Origin: Neocallimastix lanati (nom. inval.)
Taxonomy: Eukaryota > Neocallimastigomycota > Neocallimastigomycetes > Neocallimastigales > Neocallimastigaceae
Direction of reading: 5' to 3'
DNA length: 64,000 nucleotides
Assembly: GCA_016946835.1 (NCBI GenBank)
Contig: JACVTC010000007.1
Span: 1,377,501-1,441,500 of the forward strand
Both the position numbers and the translations under genes were made by a program. Each line of letters begins with the position of its first letter. Position 1 is the stretch's first letter. Below, in pieces: positions 1 through 11,787 of this stretch. The notes under the pieces are model-generated. The model was not told where the DNA came from. It did no database searches and was given only the letters and a program-made list of their open reading frames with translations.

Positions 1-156
1 TTTTTGTTTTGTTATATTTACTTCTAATTTTCCCTTGTTATTTGTTCATTGGAATATTGATACCTTAATAATTTTACAATACTTATACATAAAATTGACA
101 TATATTATTTCGTTTAATAACGAGAATTATTTTCATCTATTGAACTTTATTTCTAG

Positions 157-298
157 CATTAACCAAATGAATGAAAATGTATTTTTAAATAAATTGGAAA
201 TGGAAAAGTTCGTAGAAATATACAAAAAAAAAAAAAAAAAAAAAAATTTTAATATAAAAAATATAAAAAAAATATATATATTATTAATTAATTATTAA
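157..298 (+). CDS. Possible 3' terminal exon of a gene cut by the left edge
   Basis: An intron-like acceptor (pyrimidine-rich tract ending in ttctag at 151-156) is followed by an open frame beginning INQMNENVFLNKLEMEKFVE, then a lysine run encoded by an A tract, and ending in TAA at 296-298. The non-homopolymer part reads like real coding sequence (mixed codons, amphipathic E/K/L composition), but it is under 30 residues and no family is recognised. If real, it is the last exon of a plus-strand gene starting outside the window. It could equally be chance in AT-rich DNA. Confidence 0.25.
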
Positions 299-299
299 T

Positions 300-878
300 A
301 ATAATAAAAATTATTAAAGTGATAATTTATTAAGTATCTTTATAAGAAATAATTATATACGAAATATAATATTTAATTAACAAGATGATCAAAAAATATT
401 TATTTTTAAAAAAATAAATTTTAAAAATAACACAATTTTATTTATTTCTGAACTTTATTACAATTTATTTATACATTTATTTATTTATATATAATTGTAT
501 TAAAATATTAAAAAATTTTATGGCTTTAAATTTACTTAATATAAAAGCCACATTGCAAAATTCAACTTACTAAAATGTAACATATTCAATTTTTTTTTTT
601 TTAAAAAAAAAATTAATTTATTTTATGTGGGTAATCTTTTTATTCTTTTTTTTTTTTTTATTAAATTAATTAAAAAAGATTATTATATAAAATAAGATTA
701 TTATATAAAATAAATTTAATAATAATTTTTTTTTATTTAATAAAACCTTTTTATATATAATTTTATAAATAATTAAATAATTTAAATAATAGAAATAATT
801 AAATATAAATAATAAATATATATAAAAAAAAATTTTTTTTTTAATATATAAAAAATAAAATTATTTCACTTTTTTATT

Positions 879-909
<31 letters not shown>

Positions 910-2721
910 CTGAAAAAAATGAATAATTAATCCTAATTTATTATGAATATAATTAAATAAATATTTTACTTTCTGAACATTAAAAAATAAAATACATCCT
1001 TTAAAATTCCTTATAATTAAATAAATGGAATAATCAATACTAATTTATTCAAAATAAATAACTAAACATATAATAAATATATTCAAATAATTGAATATAA
1101 ATAGCAAATAATTAAATAAGTATTTTACCTTAATAAATTAAAATAGGATATTTTTTAAGCACTTCATAATTAATAAGATTGAAATTAAATTTAAAAAACA
1201 AATAAATAATTTAATATTAATTAATAACAAATAATAAAGAAAATATTTTATTTTTTTTTTTAAAAAAAATTATAAAATAAAATATTTATTTAAAAGATTT
1301 AAACCATGTATATCATAAAATTTTATTTATTTAAATATGTAATTTAAATATTTTATTATAAATGAAAGAAAATATAAATATTGAAATTACTGAAATAAAT
1401 GAAATCGATCGAAGAAAAAAAAAAATCAAAATTATTATTAACTAAAAATATATATTTAATTTTTCATCTAAAAAATAATATAATTCTAAAGTATATAGAT
1501 TTACTGAATATAAAACTTTAAATAAATTCAAATCTTTCATTATTTTAATGGATAAGAAGGAAATTTTAAAAGATGAAAATTTTTGGAATCATCTTAAAAA
1601 AGAATTTTGATACATCTATATCGATTGGAAAAACATAAAACTAAAAATGAAATTAAAAAAAAAAAAAAAAAATTCAATACTTTTGGATATAAAACCTAAT
1701 AAAGTCGGATAATTAATTGTTAAAATTATTCTTAATTATAAACCCATCATTATTTAAAATTTTAATAATTTTTTAAAAATTTAATTTTTTTTTTTTTAAA
1801 AAAAAAAAAAAAAACACTTAATTATATTTCTAAATTATTTTATTATTATTATTATTTTTATATTTTTATTAATAACTTTTATAACTATATCATTAATTTT
1901 ATGAATATATAAAAGCAAATTTTCTATTCAATAACTTTATATTATAAAACAAAAAGTTTAACATTAAAATGTATAATAATAAACATAATATTAAATATTT
2001 TTATTATTAATTTTTATATACGTATTATTAATTTTTATATCTGTATCATTAATTTTATGAACACTCTAAAATTAATTAATAAACATAGAAGGTTTAAAAA
2101 AATATTTTGTATATTTAAATATTTTATTTTTAAAGAATATTTTATTTATATATTTAATTTAAACATTTTATAAGACATTTCATCTTAATTTTTATATAAA
2201 TATAAAGATTTTTTTTTTTTTAAGAATATTTTTTTTTATATACTTTTTAGAATATTTAAAGGAATTTTTTTTTTTTTTTTTTATATAATTTAAAAGTATC
2301 CTTCAAATAGTTTTTTTTTATAATTTTTTTATATTTAAAGTATACTTAAAGAATAATTTTTTATTATTCTTTTAAGATATATATGACTTTTTATTTTTTA
2401 ATGTTTTATTTTTATTTTTTTTTTATTTTAAATAGTTCATACAGATTTCAAGAATATATATATATATATGTTTTTTTTAAATATATATATAATGAAAAAT
2501 TTAAAAATAGTTTATTCTTTAAAAATAATAAAAAGAATAATAAAAATTAAAAATCTTTAACCCTAATTTGAGATTTATTTATTTACTAATTTATTTATTA
2601 ATTTATTTATAAGAAAATTTGAAACGCCACATTTAAGAAATGTAATTTTTCAAAAAATGTATCACGCCATTTTTAAAGATTATTTACTAAAAAGATAAAA
2701 TAAAATATTATATATTAAATT

Positions 2722-2753
<32 letters not shown>

Positions 2754-2851
2754 TAAAAATAAAAATAATAATATTGAGAAAAAAGTAAATTTAATATATA
2801 AAAGCTTTAAAAAATATTAAAAATTGTATATATATATTATTTATAAAAAAA
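300..2851. other. AT-rich intergenic DNA
   Basis: Apart from the possible relic at 1362-1760, this holds only A/T homopolymers (for example 890-909 and 2727-2748) and short AT repeats. A motif at about 2622-2645 (cgccacatttaagaaatg) resembles the terminal-repeat motif of the MULE relic near 49.4 kb. No tRNA-like or other RNA structure was seen. Confidence 0.6.
1362..1760 (+). pseudogene. Degenerate coding relic, family unknown
   Basis: Between featureless AT-rich DNA, this stretch reads in one main frame as protein-like sequence: an ATG at 1362 followed by MKENINIEITEINEIDR, then stops, then TEYKTLNKFKSFIILMDKKE and KDENFWNHLKKEF, again closed by stops and an A tract. Charged and aromatic residues are spaced as in a soluble protein and base composition is less extreme than its surroundings. 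No start-to-stop frame survives, so it is best read as a dead gene fragment. It could also be an unrecognised set of short exons. No function can be assigned. Confidence 0.25.
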
Positions 2852-3113
2852 ATGTCTCTTTCTAAATTTTTCAATACTCAAAATTTTAATTTACAACAAG
2901 TAGTAACCCCAAATATTGGTACTAAAAATAAATTATTAATTTTTAGATTATGTTCATTGGTTGTATTGTTATATGGATTATGGGTTTCCATTTACAATTA
3001 TTATTACAATTTCAATACTAATGAATTAAGGATTTATCTTCCATATTTCACTAATCAAACCTACATCTGTATTATAATTTACTTCATTGTAAGTAATTAA
3101 TAAATAATTTACA

Positions 3114-3145
<32 letters not shown>

Positions 3146-3247
3146 GTTAAAAAAAAAAAGAACATTATGATTATAATACATTATTTTTTATAATATTATG
3201 AAATTTTAAAATATTAATAATTCCTTTTTTTTTTCTTTCTAAAAATA

Positions 3248-3296
<49 letters not shown>

Positions 3297-3669
3297 TATT
3301 TTTTTTTTTAAAAAAGCTTAATATTTATTTCCAAATAAAAGATAAAAGTAATGCTTTACCAAAGAGATTTAAAAATGAAAATTTAAACGTTTTCATTCAA
3401 GTATTCTATAACACCATTACCCCGTTGGCTTTCTTAGTTACTTTAATTTTTTGGACCTTAATTTACCCAATTATAGATTTCTCAAGATGTAACTATTTAA
3501 ACTATGCTCAACATATTATTCTTCATTTATGTCAAAGTATCTTCCTTGGTACTGACTGGTTCTTAACCCTTGTTCCAACTTCACGTACTCATACCATTCC
3601 AATGGTTATTACTGGTATTACTTTTATTATATTTGCTCAAATTTACCATGCATTATAGTAAGTTAAATA

Positions 3670-3702
<33 letters not shown>

Positions 3703-4142
3703 TTCAATGAACTATTTTATAAAATATTTATCATTAATTTTGTATTTATATTTAGTTTGTTGTTTGGTTATTTTAATATATTATTATTAATTAAATTATT
3801 GATGATTTACTCTTTATTGTTAGATTAAAATATTATGAGTATTTAATTTTTTATTTATTTATTTATTTATTTATATTATTTATTTATGTTATTTATTTAT
3901 TAATGTTATATATATATGTATTTTCATGTATTTTAATTTTTATTTGTATTAAATTTTTAATATATAATAGTGGTGATTGGATTTATAAGTTTTTAGATAA
4001 TTCTAAACCCGATTGGTATATTACATATATAGTGGTTGTCTTATTCTGGATATCATTTGGCTTCGTATTTACGATAATTCATGAAAAGAAGAATGAATAT
4101 CATAAAAAAATTAATAAAAAAACCAATAAAAAGGATCATTAA
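2852..4142 (+). CDS. FAR-17a/AIG1-like multipass membrane protein (3 exons)
   Basis: Predicted exons are 2852-3088, 3317-3657 and 3971-4142, joining in phase to 249 residues, normal for the FAR-17a/AIG1/ADTRP family (about 230-250). About five or six hydrophobic helices are visible. Family members AIG1 and ADTRP are membrane hydrolases for fatty acid esters of hydroxy fatty acids, using a Thr/His pair in the membrane. Candidates here are Thr67 (in YFTNQT) and His145 (in NYAQHIILH). The C-terminal GDWIYKFLD matches the family's G-W-Y-PFL signature. Introns open GTAAGT; intron 1 contains an (AAT)n tract. The start context aaaATGTCT is shared with the aminotransferase gene. The third exon's acceptor is the least certain join, because residues usually found between the last two helices may be missing. 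Family assignment is good; substrate is unknown. Confidence 0.7.
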
Positions 4143-4252
4143 ATTAATATATATATGAAAAAAAAAATTTTTAGAAAATTTTTATATATATATAAAAAAC
4201 CATCATAATAATCAATAAATATTAACATTAATAATTAAATATAGATTAACAA

Positions 4253-4314
<62 letters not shown>

Positions 4315-4560
4315 ATAAAAAAAATAAAAAAAATAAAAAATATTAATGTATAATGTTTATATGTCTATATTCAAAAAAAAAAAAAAAAATAAAAAAAAAT
4401 AAAAATAACTAAAAAAAAAAATTAAATATATCAAAAAATAAAAAATAAAAATTATAATAAAATAAAATAAAATAAAATAAAATAAAATAAAATAAAATAA
4501 AAAATAAAATAACAGACTTATTCATTCTAATTCTTTTTTTTTTTTTTTTTTTTTTTTTAA
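4143..4560. repeat. Poly-A and A-rich simple repeats
   Basis: Downstream of the FAR-17a-like gene lie a poly-A run at about 4255-4311, an (AAAAT)n stretch at about 4458-4512, and a poly-T run at about 4537-4558. No gene is seen. Confidence 0.7.
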
Positions 4561-5135
4561 TTTTATTTGTATTTGTCTTCAAGAAGTCGGTAATAGTTCA
4601 TTCCTGAATTCTTTTCTCTAATTCCTGTCCATTTCTTAATTATTATACAACAGTACTACTGAGACGAACGTATATATAGACATGAAAAACCCTGATAATG
4701 TGTTTCACCCTTTTATATATTGGTTTTTCGTAATTCCTGTCAATTCACAAATAATAATTTGAAATATAGATACTCAGTAATAATAATTTCTTTTTGGGGG
4801 GGTGTTAGATAAAAAAAAAAAACATAAACTGATTTTGCTTAATTGTCCTTCAAGAAAAAACATTAGAATAACCCTTCTGTTATTGTTGGTGATTTTTAAC
4901 ATGACTAAAAACAGCAACTTAAAAGATCACTATTCTTAAGAATTTCTCCTCAATGATTTTTATTATGGAGATATAGTGGGTCACCAGTTTTTACTTGATC
5001 GATCTTATGATGGAAAGAATTCTTAAATTGACACTTTATAATTGTTAACGATAAATTAAGAGATTATCTGAATATTTTGCTTCTGTAGGCAACTCTTTTA
5101 ATGATACTTCTTAACCATTACCGCTTATTCTTTCT

Positions 5136-5179
<44 letters not shown>

Positions 5180-5454
5180 CCTGATAATTTTACCACGCCA
5201 CTTCCAGATATGAAAATTAAATGATTTAGTCAAATTTGTTAGGATAAACATGAAACAATTTTCACTCATAATAAATTTATATGTTTATTGGATGAATTTG
5301 AACATAATGATAACCTGGACTCTAACCCATTGGTAATGAAACTTCTTTGTTACAGCCAATGAAGTATGTATGATGAAATTCAAACAAGGGTTCCTAAAAT
5401 ATCTACAGGGTTCAGTCTTCTATTGCCCTGCTTACATTAAGAAATTATCTCATG

Positions 5455-5495
<41 letters not shown>

Positions 5496-6060
5496 ATTTT
5501 TATAAAAAGGATTAAAATTTTTTAAATTTGGAAGTATATTTAATCTTCAAGCATTCTGTGATCTATCCAACGAAATATAGAATTCTTTCTGATTATATCA
5601 TAAGTATTAAGAGAAATGTTAGGATACATTGATGTTACTAAAGAAAATTTATTTTTAAATGATAAAATGGATATTAATGATCTGATTATGATTGTAAACA
5701 TCGGGAAGAAATATAAACCTAATACAAATTATATGGTTGTGCTTATGAACAATATGAAATCTAAATTCAATATAAATTTAATATATAGGATAATTAGATT
5801 TTAAAAAAAAAAAAATTGATTCATTCCATCAGCAAATATTTCTTAAAAAAAGATGCTCATCGTGGTTGGTCTGGACTTAAGAAAATTCTCTAAACCTTCA
5901 TTTCTTTCTTTCTCAATCACCTATGTACATTAGGTAATTTTCTAGTATCTCAAGAAGATCTTTCTCTGATTGTAATAATTAACTGTGGTATTTTACTTAT
6001 TATTGTAGGATTAAAAATTCTGTCAAAAAAATTTTTTTTGACTAAAAGAATTGCGGACTA

Positions 6061-6120
<60 letters not shown>

Positions 6121-7050
6121 CATGGAATCATTAGACCAGAATAGTTTGGTTTGGTTTTAGAAATAAAATAAAAAGAATGTATTAGTTTATATTTATGAAA
6201 TTTGTGAAATTTGCCAAAAAGGAAGAAAATTTAATGATCATTTTACCTTTCTTGCTTTTCTTGACTTCAAAAAAAAAAAAAAAAAAAAAAAGCGTTAGGA
6301 TTCAGTTCCAAATTTATAATATACTTACAAAACTTAGTAATATTAGTATTTATGGTAAGTACCTTTAATTCATTACTAATCTATGCCTTATTTCAAAAGC
6401 TCGTACTAACTTTAATGGTAAACTTTCAAAAGAATTTTCAATGCAGGTGGAAATTTCCAATACATTCTAAGCTTGGCATGAACCATCTACTAAGCAATAA
6501 TCAATATACGTTATCTTGGAATACCTTTCAATGGATCATTGATGAAATATTTATTAATTTTTCTCTTATTATTTATAAGAAATCATTGAACATTCATGAT
6601 GATAAAGAGGAAGGCTTTAGTAATAATATTAACTAAAGCTTTAATAATAATAATATTAATTTTTACGTACTTTGTCTTTTTTTTTTTTTGGAAGAAATGC
6701 AGTATATGAAATCTTAAAAATCAGCATGGGGAAAAGAAGGTGCTTTATTAATAATATCTTTCAATCACCTTCTGGAGAGTTTTCTCTCTCAATTTCATAT
6801 TTTGGATGGAATTATTTACTATTGTTATGCCTATTGTAATTAGTGATTTTTTACACTGTAATTAATTTGTGATTATTTACTATTGTTATGCCTATTGTAA
6901 TTAGTGATTTTTTACACTGTAATTAATTTGTGTACCATTAGACCTACTGTTGTCAAGAGCGTCAATGTCGAAACGATAAGGTAAAGAAGAAATCCTAATA
7001 CAGATTCTAATAATAATTTATATGGAGTCATCATTAATGAATGGGAAGAG
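4560..7050 (+). mobile_element. Decayed L1-type non-LTR retrotransposon (endonuclease + reverse transcriptase relic)
   Basis: With frame changes and stops ignored, conserved blocks of an L1-like ORF2 appear in order. An endonuclease-like PSVIVGDF lies at about 4874-4897. The approach to the reverse transcriptase (INCGILLIIVGLKILSK) is at about 5980-6030. Then come IIRPE near 6128-6142, an FLDFKK block at about 6254-6275 and ILTKLSNISIYGKYL with ISKARTNFNGKLSKEFS at about 6320-6445. The GxRQGCPLSP and FADD blocks are not intact. Poly-A or poly-T runs at 5140-5176, 5458-5491, 6064-6120 and 6269-6291 interrupt the reading, and stops are frequent, so the element is dead. Base composition is clearly richer than the flanks. 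Exact ends and target-site duplications could not be found. It could be L1/Tx1-like or another endonuclease-carrying LINE clade. Confidence 0.65.
6811..6932 (+). repeat. Perfect tandem duplication, 2 x 61 bp
   Basis: Positions 6811-6871 and 6872-6932 are identical 61-bp copies (starting attatttactattgttatg), lying in the 3' part of the LINE relic. Perfect identity in an otherwise decayed element indicates a recent local duplication. Confidence 0.9.
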
Positions 7051-7145
7051 TTAGAGGCCATTTCATACTCGAAACTCATTATGTAGTTTTTTAATATTAA
7101 TGTAAATAATTTTATGTATTTTATTTTCATGTATTTCTTTTTAAT

Positions 7146-7945
7146 AAATATTATTAAATAAAGTTTATTCCTAATCTAGAAAAAAAAAAAAATTTCAAAT
7201 ATATATATAAATATATATATAATATTTTTAAAATAATATTTATTTTAAATATTATTATTTTAAATAATTAAGATCAATTTTTTTTTCTATTATTACTATT
7301 ATTTATTTATTTATTTATTTATTAATTTATTTATATAGTTATTTATTATTTATTAATTAAAATATTCAATTTCAAATATATATATAATATATTTAAAATA
7401 ATAATATTTACAATGAATATTATTTTAAATAATTAAGATTGTATTAATAAAAATATATTTTTAAATCAATAACGAAAGAAAAAAGGAAATATGTATAATT
7501 ACAATAAATATTATAGTTCATTAATTATTATTCATTGTATTATTAACAATGAATAATGATTAATGAATTATGAATAATAAATAATAAATAAATTAATAAT
7601 AATATTATTACTTATGATTATATTAATATTTTACTCATTTGTTATTCATTATGCGTTGTTCATTATTAATAATAATAATATTTAATACAATTATGAAAAA
7701 AAAAAATAAAATATAAAAAAAATATATTAAAACATTACTATACTTTCTAAATATAAATGTATCATAATTATTAAAAATAATTTTATTTATTGTATGTATA
7801 TTAAATATTATTAATATCTAATTATTATAATGTAATAATAATAAAGTAATATTAATAGATAATAAAGATATTTTTTTTAATTGATAGGAATAAGCTTTAT
7901 TTAATAATATTAATTAAAAAAAATATATGGAAATAAAATACATAA

Positions 7946-7980
<35 letters not shown>

Positions 7981-10061
7981 AATAATGAATGATGAACTAA
8001 TTAATATAATAATACTATTAATAATTATTATTAATTAAAAATAAAAAAAAAAAAATAAAAAAAACAATATTAATATGAAATTTATATTAATAAAATAATA
8101 GAATTATTTAAAATTTAATTTAGTTTCAAGCGGCATGACTTTTTTACAGAACTTTAATTAATATAATTTTTATAATACATAAATAAAAAAAAAATAATAA
8201 TAAATATTAATAAAAAATAAAATAAAAATAAAATAAAATAAAAATAAAATAAAATAGAAATAATAATAAAATATTATAAAAAATAAACGAAAAAAAGAAA
8301 ATAAAATAAAAATTAAATTAATAATAATAATATTATTAAATAAAAAATTCATTTTATTATTAAATTGAAATTGAAAAAAAATTTTATTAATTATCTTTCT
8401 ATATTTTTATATAAATATAGATATATATATGAACATATCTATAAAAATTGATCCAATAACGAATTAATATGTATTATCTCTCTATATCATTTAAAATATT
8501 TAAGTTTAAAAAATAGTTAAATAAATAATCATGTTTAATTGATAGTTATGTACTTGTATAATTTTATTCAATACTAAAATAAAAATTTAATTTATTATTT
8601 TTCCTAAATTTTTAGTGCTAATGGTAATTATATTCATTTTAACTTTAATATTAAATTAATGAGTTTTAATTTTTATTTATAGACTTAAAAAATATATATA
8701 TATATATATAATTATAATTCATTTTATTTTATTAATAAAAAAATAATAAAGTAAAAAGGAAAAATAATTAATGAATAATATAATAATATAGTTAATAACA
8801 AAGCAAAACTAAATAAATAATTTTATATTATATGTTTGTAATTTTAATTGTAACTAAAAAATTTTTAAAAATTATATATTTGTAATTTTAATTATACCAA
8901 AATTTTTATAAAAAATATAACTAAAATCTAATAAATTATAAATAATTTAAAATAATAATAATAATAATAATAATAATAAGAATTAGGAAATTTTAATACT
9001 TTAAATAATTTTAATATTTTGAATTATTTAAAAATATATAATATATAACATATAATATATACATATTTATTTACTTTATAAACTATCTAAAAAAAAAAAA
9101 ATAGAATAAAAAAATAAAATAAATAGTGTAAATAGTTTAAATAAAAAAAATTATCTATTTCTATACTATTTTGATAATTATATAATAAATCAGCATTATA
9201 TTCATTTCGTTTTATATATAATAATTTTAATAATATATTTTTCTAGATTATAAATAGAAAAACAACAAAGTATAAATTATAAAATAATAATAAAATAATA
9301 ATCTAATATTAATAATTATAAAATAATATTAATTATAATAATTTGGATTTATATATATTTTCAATTATATTATTTAATTTTTATTTCTAACCAAATCTAT
9401 TCTATTCTCATATTTTAATTGCCTATTATTATTATTATTATTATTTTACAATAGTTAAAACTTTGTTGATATTTTTAATATTGAATCCTTTAAATTTTAC
9501 TCATAACATATATTATCAGATTAATAAATATTTATCTAACTCTTAATAATATTTACTAATTTTAATTATGCTTAATATCAATATCTAATAATTATAAAAA
9601 TAAATATTTATAAATAATAATAATAAAATGAAGTCTTATATTTCGAAATGAAAAATTAATTATTAAATAATTTTTTTTTATTTAGTTCTTTCCTTTTATG
9701 GATAATGTTTTTTTTACATTTATATCTTTATTTTTTTTTTTTTTTTTTTTTTTTTCATTATCGTTTTTATTTTTATTTTTTTAATTTATTATAAATATAA
9801 ATTTTATTAAAATATTAATTTTTATTAAAATAAAGAATTAAAATTTATATTTTAATTATTATATCTATTTCACAATATTTTTTTTTATTCTAAATCTATT
9901 AATATTCTATAATCTACAATTATTAAAAAGTTTTTTTTTTTTGTATTAATTGTTATTATTACAAATGTTTCATTAATGTTGCAACAATTATAGAATTTCA
10001 ATAGAATTAGAATATATATATATAAATCTACTGATATTCTATAATTATTGAAAGATTTCTA

Positions 10062-10095
<34 letters not shown>

Positions 10096-10260
10096 GTTTT
10101 GAATTATGGAATTATGTCTTTTAACTATTTATTTTTTTTTTAATTTAATTATTTTTTTATATATGAATATTTGATATCTTCTTTTTATTTTTATTTTTCT
10201 TTTATTTTTTATTTTTTTGATTCTTTCCTTTTTCTTAGCAGTATTGTATATAAAATATCA
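7146..10260. other. AT-rich intergenic DNA
   Basis: About 3.1 kb of A/T-rich sequence with (ATT)n, (AT)n and poly-A/T tracts and no open frame with believable composition. The only sizeable frame in it (near 8170-8352, minus strand) is F/I/L/Y-rich translation of simple sequence. Confidence 0.6.
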
Positions 10261-10665
10261 TTAATAGAGTGTATTGAAGAATATAGAGAAATGAACATTA
10301 AAGTCATTATACGATGGATTCTGATAGTGGAAAAATAGTTGCTCTCCAGGTTTTAATTTAAATGTCTGATTTATATCTACGTGGTCTCCTTGACCATTAA
10401 AAACTGAACAGAAGAAGATATCTGAACCACTATTAATAAAGAGAGAATCGGATGGAATTGGGCTGGAATTCTTAGATAAGGCTACAAAGAAGAATGGTTG
10501 TTTAACCGTTGCTGCTGTTGCTGGCATATGACCTGCAGAAAGACTTAATATTGTTAAATCTACATCACATCCGGTACCATTGGTATAAATTAATTTAAGA
10601 AAATTAGGAGATTTACCAGTACTACCGTTTGATTTAAAAAAATATTTATTTTGTTGTAAAGCCAT
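10261..10665 (-). CDS. Unidentified 134-residue beta-rich protein, single exon
   Basis: A clean open frame of 134 residues with balanced codon use stands alone in an AT-rich desert, and its GC content is clearly above its surroundings. The sequence alternates short hydrophobic stretches with Gly/Asn/Ser/Pro turns (for example GTGCDVDLTILSLSAG and KLKPGEQLFFHYQNPS), suggesting an all-beta sandwich or jelly-roll fold. There is no signal peptide, transmembrane helix or low-complexity tract, and only two cysteines. The methionine chosen is the only upstream ATG in frame; it is preceded by an A-rich leader and a long A tract on the coding strand. I do not recognise the family. Options are a lineage-specific gene or an acquired bacterial or phage structural domain. 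It is very likely a real gene; function is unknown. Confidence 0.75.
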   Translation of the reverse strand: MALQQNKYFFKSNGSTGKSPNFLKLIYTNGTGCDVDLTILSLSAGHMPATAATVKQPFFFVALSKNSSPIPSDSLFINSGSDIFFCSVFNGQGDHVDINQTFKLKPGEQLFFHYQNPSYNDFNVHFSIFFNTLY

Positions 10666-10677
10666 TTTTTTTTCTTC

Positions 10678-10679
<2 letters not shown>

Positions 10680-10715
<36 letters not shown>

Positions 10716-11755
10716 ATATTTAAAATATATATTTGAGCTAAAATAATTTCTTTAAAATTAAAATATAAAAAAAAAAATGTTTTAAAAAAGGAAAATAAAT
10801 ATAAACATAAGAAAAATAAAGTATTAATCACTTGTTCTATTATTATTATTATTAATTTAGAAAAATAATAATAATTATAAAACTTTTAAAAATAAAGTTT
10901 TTTATTCCATATTTTTTTTTATTTCAATAAAAAAAAAAAATACTATATAATACTAATAAATAATACTAAATAACCTATCTTAACTTTTTTATCATATTAT
11001 TGATTATTAAGCTATATGCAATACTTTATTTCTTATTAAATTTTAAAATATAATTTTTTATTTTATATTACTTGTTTAATAATTAAAATATAATTTTTTA
11101 TTTTATATTACTTGTTTAATAATTTTTTTTTTACAATTTTAATTTTTATTAATAATTATTATTTATTATAATATTTAATATTAATACATTAATTATTAAA
11201 TTGTTTTATCTGAAGAGTAAAAACTATTAAAACTTTATCATTAAATAGAATTGAAATGAAATGATTAGTACATTATCAATTTATTATAAATTAATAATTT
11301 TATAACTAATTCCATAGACCAAACATACAATAACTTTTATTATAGGATTAAATTTATATATTTTTTTTGTCTTGTTATATGATTAAATTTTATATATTTT
11401 ATATAATTTTAATTATTACATATATATATTATTATTTTGTCTTGGTATATAACATATTTAATATAAATTTATCATTTTTTTTATAATTATAATATATAAA
11501 AATTAATAAATTTTTTTTTAATTTTTTTTTTTTTTTTTTTTTGTATTACTGTTATTAATTAAAAATTATTAATTATAAATATTAATAAATAATTAAAAAA
11601 AATTTTAATAATAATGAAAATGGAAAATATAAATATAAATAGTATAAATGTGTTTTTAAATAAAGAAAATTTCCTTCTTATTTAATTTTCTAATTTATTT
11701 AATATTACAATTAATTATATCCTAATATTTGTTTTATATATAAATAATCAAAAAA

Positions 11756-11787
<32 letters not shown>

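Noticed and set aside
3720-3835. Alternative third exon for the FAR-17a-like gene ending near 3827
   Set aside because: It is in frame but replaces the conserved C-terminal GDWIYKFLD segment with hydrophobic text. The join to 3971 fits the family better, though both may occur.
6912-7130. 72-residue minus-strand frame MKIKYIKLFTLILKNYIM
   Set aside because: It overlaps the duplicated tail of the LINE relic and matches no family; probably chance.
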